Positions 31,948 to 36,223 of a DNA stretch of 36,223 nucleotides are shown one piece after another (position 1 is the first letter of the stretch; each line of letters opens with the position of its first letter). Under the pieces are notes generated by a model that worked only from the letters and a program-made list of their open reading frames with translations, had not been told where the DNA came from and did not search any database. The DNA is taken from the NCBI GenBank assembly GCA_035354435.1, contig DAOQAY010000006.1:1-36223 (forward strand), given 5' to 3'. Position numbers and translations under genes: made by a program. Origin of the DNA: JAKLDO01 sp035354435 (lineage in GTDB: Bacteria > UBP6 > UBA1177).

Positions 31948-34900
31948 ATGGTTAAGAAAGTTATGAAATGTATCGACGGAAACACTGCGGCAACCCATTC
32001 CAGCTATGCGCTGACTGAAGTAGCTGCAATCTATCCAATCACACCGAGCTCAAACATGGGCGAAATGGCTGATGAGTGGAGCGCTTACGGAAAAAAGAAT
32101 ATTTTCGGCGAGAAAGTCATTGTTGCTGAACTTCAGTCTGAAGGCGGCGCAAGCGGCGCTGTTCACGGATCTTTGAGTGCCGGTGCATTGACAACAACTT
32201 ATACTGCTTCCCAGGGTCTTCTTTTAATGATTCCGAACCTTTATAAAATGGCGGGAGAACTTCTTCCCGCTGTTCTTCATGTCAGTGCAAGAACAGTTGC
32301 AGCACATGCCCTTTCAATATTCGGCGACCACAGTGATGTCATGGCATGCCGTCAGACAGGCGTAGGATTGATATCAAGCTGTTCGGTTCAGGAATCGATG
32401 GATCTAGGTCTTGCAACCCACATTGCTGCAATCCGTTCAAGCCTTCCTTTTATTCATTTCTTTGACGGTTTCAGAACAAGTCACGAAATTTCAAAAGTCG
32501 AAATGATTGATTATGAAGATATTAAAAAAATCACTCCCTACGAAGAAATAGCCGCTTTCAAAGAGAATGCAATGCGTCCTGAAAAACCGGTTCTCAAGGG
32601 AACTGCTCAGAATCCTGACATTTTCTTTCAGGCAAAAGAAGCCGCAAATCAGTATTATGACAGAGCTCCGATGATAGTTCAGGAAGCTTTTGACAGAGTT
32701 TACAGCATCACAGGAAGAAAATATCATCTTTTCGATTATATCGGACATCCCGAAGCAGAAAGAGTAATAATTGCAATGGGTAGCGGATGTGACACAATTG
32801 AAGAGACAATAAATCATCTTATGGCAAAAGGGGAAAAGGTCGGCCTTTTGAAAGTAAGACTTTACAGACCTTTCAGTGCAGAGCATTTTATGATGGCGCT
32901 TCCGGCATCAGTAAAGACCGTGGCAGTTCTCGACAGAACAAAAGAGCCCGGCAGCGAAGGCGAACCGCTTTACAAAGATGTTGCAACTCTTCTTTACGAG
33001 AGAAAAGAGACAATTAAAGTAATTGCAGGCCGTTACGGACTTTCTTCAAAAGAGTTCACCCCAGGCATGGTAAAAGCGATATACGACAACATGAAAGCCC
33101 GCGAACCGAAGAATTTCTTCACAGTCGGCATCAACGACGATGTAACTTTCACTTCACTTGGATATGAACCTCTTGACACAGTTCCGGAGGGTACAGTTCA
33201 GTGCAAACTTTACGGTCTGGGTTCAGACGGTACGGTCGGTGCATCAAAGAACGCCATCAAGATCATTGGTGAAGAGACTGATATGTATGCTCAGGGTTAT
33301 TTCTCATACGATTCAAAGAAATCCGGCGGCATTACTGTCAGTCATCTGAGATTCGGTAAAGAGAAGATTCAGTCTCCTTATCTTATCACTGATGCTGATT
33401 ATATTGCATGCCACAATCAGGCTTATGTTTATCAGTATGATCTTGCAAAAGGTCTGAAGAACAGTGGCGTATTTGTTCTCAACACAGTCTGGAACGCAAA
33501 AGAGACCGAGGAAAATCTTCCTGCAAATCTTAAAAAAGAGATCGCAAAAAGAAACGCAAAAGTCTACATCATTGATGCAGTCAAGATCGCTGACGGACTT
33601 GGTCTGGGACAGCGTATCAACATGATAATGCTCACTGTTTTCTTCAAGCTTGCAAAAGTTATTCCTTTTGAAGATGCTGTGAAATCGCTTAAATATGCAA
33701 ATGAAAAATCATACGGCAAAAAAGGCAAAAAAGTTGTTGATATGAACAATTCCGCAATTGATGCAGCCGCAGCCGAACTCAGCGAAATCAAGTATGATGC
33801 TGAAAAGTGGCTCAACGCAGAAGTTAAGAATTTTGACATCAAAAAAGTACATGAATCCTATGCCGATGAAGCAGAACAGATTATGGTTGAGAACATAATT
33901 GATCCTATTTTGAGACAAAATGGCGATGATCTTCCTGTCAGCGCTTTTGCTTATGAAGATCGCGGAATGCTTCCGGGTCCTGACGGCTCATTCCCGACTG
34001 CAACATGCAGATTTGAGAAACGCGGTGTCGCTATAAAACTTCCGAAATGGATCGCAGAAAACTGCATTCAGTGCAACAAGTGTTCTTATGTCTGTCCTCA
34101 TGCGGCAATCAGGCCGGTTCTTGTTTCCAAAGAAGAGCTCGAAAGTGCTCCGAAGTCGTTCAACACAATAAAAGCTGTCGGCAAGGGACTTGAAACCCTT
34201 TCTTACAGAATGCAGCTTTATCCGATGGACTGTCAGGGTTGCGGAAACTGCGCTGATATCTGTCCGGCTCCGAAAAACAAAGCGCTTGAAATGGTTTTCT
34301 TCAATGAAATAGTTGAAACCGAAGCTCATAACAACGACTTCTCAATTCATGTTGCAGTCAAAAATGAGCTTATGCCGAAAAATACCGTTAAAGGCAGTCA
34401 GTTCCAGCAACCGCTTTTTGAGTTCAGCGGTGCATGTGCAGGTTGCGGTGAAACTCCTTATGTCAAACTTATTACTCAGCTTTTCGGCGAAAGAATGTTT
34501 ATTTCCAACGCTACAGGATGCTCATCAATTTACGGTGGAACAGCTCCTACGATTCCTTACTGCAAAAACAAAGAAGGGCACGGTCCGACATGGGCGAACA
34601 GCCTTTTTGAAGACAATGCTGAATACGGATACGGAATGTCGCTTGCAATTCATCAGAAAAGAGAAAGAATTGAAATGCTTATGAATCAGGTTCTTGCAAA
34701 AGACTGTAAATGCGGTGATGATGTAAGCACCGAACTTAAAGCGGCTTTTAAAGACTGGATAGCAAATAAAAACGATGCAGACAAAACAAAAGAAATAGCG
34801 CCGAAACTTATGTCGCTTCTTGCTAATGAGCCTGTTGAATGTGAAACTCTCGATCAGATCTTCGAACTGAGTGACTACCTTATCAAAAAATCTGTCTGGA

Positions 34901-35538
34901 TACTCGGCGGTGACGGATGGGCTTATGACATCGGTTACGGCGGTCTTGACCATGTTCTTGCAAGCGGAGAGAACATCAATGTGCTTGTACTTGATACAGA
35001 AGTCTATTCGAATACCGGCGGTCAGGCATCAAAGTCTTCCCAGTTCGGTCAGATAGCAAAATTCGCTGCAAGCGGAAAGAAAATGAGAAAGAAAGATCTC
35101 GGAATGATTTCAATGACTTATGGCTACATTTATGTTGCATCAGTTGCAATGGGAGCAGATCATAACCAGCTTCTTAAAGCAATGCTTGAAGCTGAAGCTT
35201 ATGACGGCCCGTCAATAATCATAGCTTATGCACCTTGTATCAACCACGGTATCGATATGTCGCACAGTCAGAATGAAGAAAAGCTTGCCGTTGAGACAGG
35301 CTACTGGCCGCTTTACAGGTTCAACCCGGATCTTAAAAAAGAAGGAAAAAACCCGTTCCAGCTTGACAGCAAAGAACCGACAAAAGATCCTCAGGAAATC
35401 ATCAATAACGAAGTGCGCTTTAAAGCTCTCGATAAGCAGTTCCCGGAAGAAGCAGCAAGACTCCAGGCATTGCTGAAAGAAGATCTCAAATCCCGTTACG
35501 AAAGACTCAAGAAGTTCGCTGACAACATAATTCTTTAA
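31948..35538 (+). CDS. nifJ: Pyruvate:ferredoxin (flavodoxin) oxidoreductase, single-chain
   Basis: This 1196-residue enzyme oxidises pyruvate with CoA to acetyl-CoA and CO2 and reduces ferredoxin. The order is standard: N-terminal pyrimidine-binding and CoA domains (AIYPITPSSNMGE near residue 30, ARTVAAHALSIFGDHSDV), a gamma-type domain, and a two-cluster ferredoxin domain (C706, C709, C712, C716; C762, C765, C768, C772). The TPP domain has the proximal-cluster cysteines C830, C833, C858 and C1097, with GGDGWAYDIGYGGLDHV. ACGGAGGG precedes the ATG, 23 bases after recR, so it may be read with ybaB-recR. It implies anaerobic pyruvate metabolism. Confidence 0.97.
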   Translation: MVKKVMKCIDGNTAATHSSYALTEVAAIYPITPSSNMGEMADEWSAYGKKNIFGEKVIVAELQSEGGASGAVHGSLSAGALTTTYTASQGLLLMIPNLYKMAGELLPAVLHVSARTVAAHALSIFGDHSDVMACRQTGVGLISSCSVQESMDLGLATHIAAIRSSLPFIHFFDGFRTSHEISKVEMIDYEDIKKITPYEEIAAFKENAMRPEKPVLKGTAQNPDIFFQAKEAANQYYDRAPMIVQEAFDRVYSITGRKYHLFDYIGHPEAERVIIAMGSGCDTIEETINHLMAKGEKVGLLKVRLYRPFSAEHFMMALPASVKTVAVLDRTKEPGSEGEPLYKDVATLLYERKETIKVIAGRYGLSSKEFTPGMVKAIYDNMKAREPKNFFTVGINDDVTFTSLGYEPLDTVPEGTVQCKLYGLGSDGTVGASKNAIKIIGEETDMYAQGYFSYDSKKSGGITVSHLRFGKEKIQSPYLITDADYIACHNQAYVYQYDLAKGLKNSGVFVLNTVWNAKETEENLPANLKKEIAKRNAKVYIIDAVKIADGLGLGQRINMIMLTVFFKLAKVIPFEDAVKSLKYANEKSYGKKGKKVVDMNNSAIDAAAAELSEIKYDAEKWLNAEVKNFDIKKVHESYADEAEQIMVENIIDPILRQNGDDLPVSAFAYEDRGMLPGPDGSFPTATCRFEKRGVAIKLPKWIAENCIQCNKCSYVCPHAAIRPVLVSKEELESAPKSFNTIKAVGKGLETLSYRMQLYPMDCQGCGNCADICPAPKNKALEMVFFNEIVETEAHNNDFSIHVAVKNELMPKNTVKGSQFQQPLFEFSGACAGCGETPYVKLITQLFGERMFISNATGCSSIYGGTAPTIPYCKNKEGHGPTWANSLFEDNAEYGYGMSLAIHQKRERIEMLMNQVLAKDCKCGDDVSTELKAAFKDWIANKNDADKTKEIAPKLMSLLANEPVECETLDQIFELSDYLIKKSVWILGGDGWAYDIGYGGLDHVLASGENINVLVLDTEVYSNTGGQASKSSQFGQIAKFAASGKKMRKKDLGMISMTYGYIYVASVAMGADHNQLLKAMLEAEAYDGPSIIIAYAPCINHGIDMSHSQNEEKLAVETGYWPLYRFNPDLKKEGKNPFQLDSKEPTKDPQEIINNEVRFKALDKQFPEEAARLQALLKEDLKSRYERLKKFADNIIL

Positions 35539-35552
35539 TATTATTCATATTT

Positions 35553-35585
35553 GGGGGCGAAAAATCTTTCACCCCTACTTTTCTT
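35553..35585 (+). terminator. Intrinsic terminator after nifJ
   Basis: GGGG-GC-GAAA (35553-35562) can pair with TTTC-A-CCCC around a short AATC loop, with a small internal bulge, followed by a T-rich tract (TTTTCTTT). It separates the convergent nifJ and nuclease-like genes. Confidence 0.55.
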
Positions 35586-36223
35586 TAATCATCATCTATA
35601 GTTGTATCGAGAATCATATAGACCGGAATGTGGTCTGAAACTGTTGTGTTGAGGGTTGTGTAATTATCCATTGTATAGTCAACTACACCGGAAGAGATAT
35701 ATTCTGTTGTAAAATCAGTTGAATAGAACATGTTGTCATATGATGATGAAAGTCCTGAATCTCCGATCGTGGTAAGTGTTGTTGGAGCTATCATATTGAT
35801 AATATTATCAGTTCCAGTCAGAGTAAAATAAGTTGGATCGTATGGAAGATTGAAATCTCCGGCAATTATAACATCACTGTCGGTTCCGTTCTGAGTCTGA
35901 AAATAGTTGTAGACATCAATAAGTTTCTGCACTTCAGCCCGCCGCTCACTGATACTGTCACCATAAACAATATGGTTCATGACCAGAGTCAGATCCATAT
36001 TTCCGATCTGAAATTCCGCCCCATACGGCTCCCGCTCAAATTCATCGGTGATTTCCGGATAAAAGCCCAAGTCTTCCTGAAGGCTTACCTTGCTTTTCTG
36101 CCAGATAAATCCGTAATATTCCTTATAAGTTGAACGCCCTGCGGAACGGTTTGAGATCAGATATTCCCAAGACTCCCCTGTTATATTTTCAAGATTATCA
36201 TGGAGAGTTATAATGCCTGTTTC
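35585..36223 (-). CDS. Endonuclease/exonuclease/phosphatase (DNase I-like) family protein, 5' end cut by window
   Basis: The reading frame is open from the right edge to the TAA at 35585, giving the last ~212 residues. Motifs of the DNase I-like fold are visible: SAGRSTYKEYYGF, the NHIVYGDSISERRAEV histidine region, the metal-binding IIAGDFNLP and the C-terminal SDHIPV with the catalytic Asp-His. It cleaves phosphodiester or phosphomonoester bonds in nucleic acid or another substrate. A TTG within the frame at 36070 is internal, since homologous sequence continues upstream. It ends in an acidic TIDDD tail. The N terminus, including any signal peptide, lies outside the window. Confidence 0.88.
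   Translation of the reverse strand, partial: ETGIITLHDNLENITGESWEYLISNRSAGRSTYKEYYGFIWQKSKVSLQEDLGFYPEITDEFEREPYGAEFQIGNMDLTLVMNHIVYGDSISERRAEVQKLIDVYNYFQTQNGTDSDVIIAGDFNLPYDPTYFTLTGTDNIINMIAPTTLTTIGDSGLSSSYDNMFYSTDFTTEYISSGVVDYTMDNYTTLNTTVSDHIPVYMILDTTIDDD

Noticed and set aside
36068..36070. Start of the nuclease-like gene at the TTG near 36070
   Set aside because: The frame stays open to the window edge, and the upstream residues (SAGRSTYKEYYGF) belong to the same fold.

Overview
This looks like a piece of a bacterial chromosome with modest GC (about 40% by eye) from a Gram-negative-type, probably anaerobic or fermentative, uncultivated lineage. Signs of an outer envelope are signal-peptide lipoproteins and two SurA/PrsA-like periplasmic isomerases. 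The one-piece pyruvate:ferredoxin oxidoreductase suggests anaerobic metabolism. The order tRNA array - tig - clpP - clpX - lon is familiar from deltaproteobacteria-like groups. Two lipoproteins carry long Asp/Glu/Ser/Thr tethers right after the lipid cysteine, as seen in low-GC Myxococcota/'delta'-like metagenome bins. The taxonomic guess is an inference and is weak.

Layout. 1-2320 (minus): mrp, yitT and a truncated AlgI-like MBOAT acyltransferase in one operon. 2476-2964: five tRNA genes (Pro, Arg, His, Lys, Leu). 2985-8616 (plus): trigger factor, ClpP, ClpX and Lon, a complete folding and proteolysis block. 8782-10032: rho. 10042-13347 (minus): an esterase lipoprotein, metK, and rplM-rpsI, with a strong hairpin terminator pressed against the metK start. 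13578-14276: an unknown membrane protein. 14283-16489 (minus): a phosphodiesterase plus a Kelch-type lipoprotein. 16574-18322 (minus): a multi-receiver HD-GYP regulator. 18533-20988: thymidine kinase overlapping a long glutamine-synthetase-like enzyme. 21069-23033: an Hsp20-like protein followed by three proteins I cannot name. 23124-23299: tRNA-Val and tRNA-Asp. 23378-24505: an aminotransferase. 24502-27979 (minus): two parvulin chaperones and a GT-C glycosyltransferase. 28106-28474 (minus): a double zinc-ribbon protein. 28618-30933: a metallopeptidase lipoprotein and an MBL-fold hydrolase. 31022-35538: ybaB, recR and nifJ. 35585-36223 (minus): a DNase I-like nuclease/phosphatase cut by the window edge.

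Promoters can be read at many gene starts: a TTGAC(A/T)-like box, a 16-17 base spacer and a TAnnAT-like box, usually about 15-30 bases before the start codon. These often decide between alternative starts. Several genes are best started at TTG, some with a clear Shine-Dalgarno sequence.

I see no CRISPR array, transposase, integrase, phage gene or recognisable defence system. Most of the window is ordinary core genome. The most plausible undescribed unit is the four-gene cluster at 21069-23033, but its function cannot be read from the sequence.
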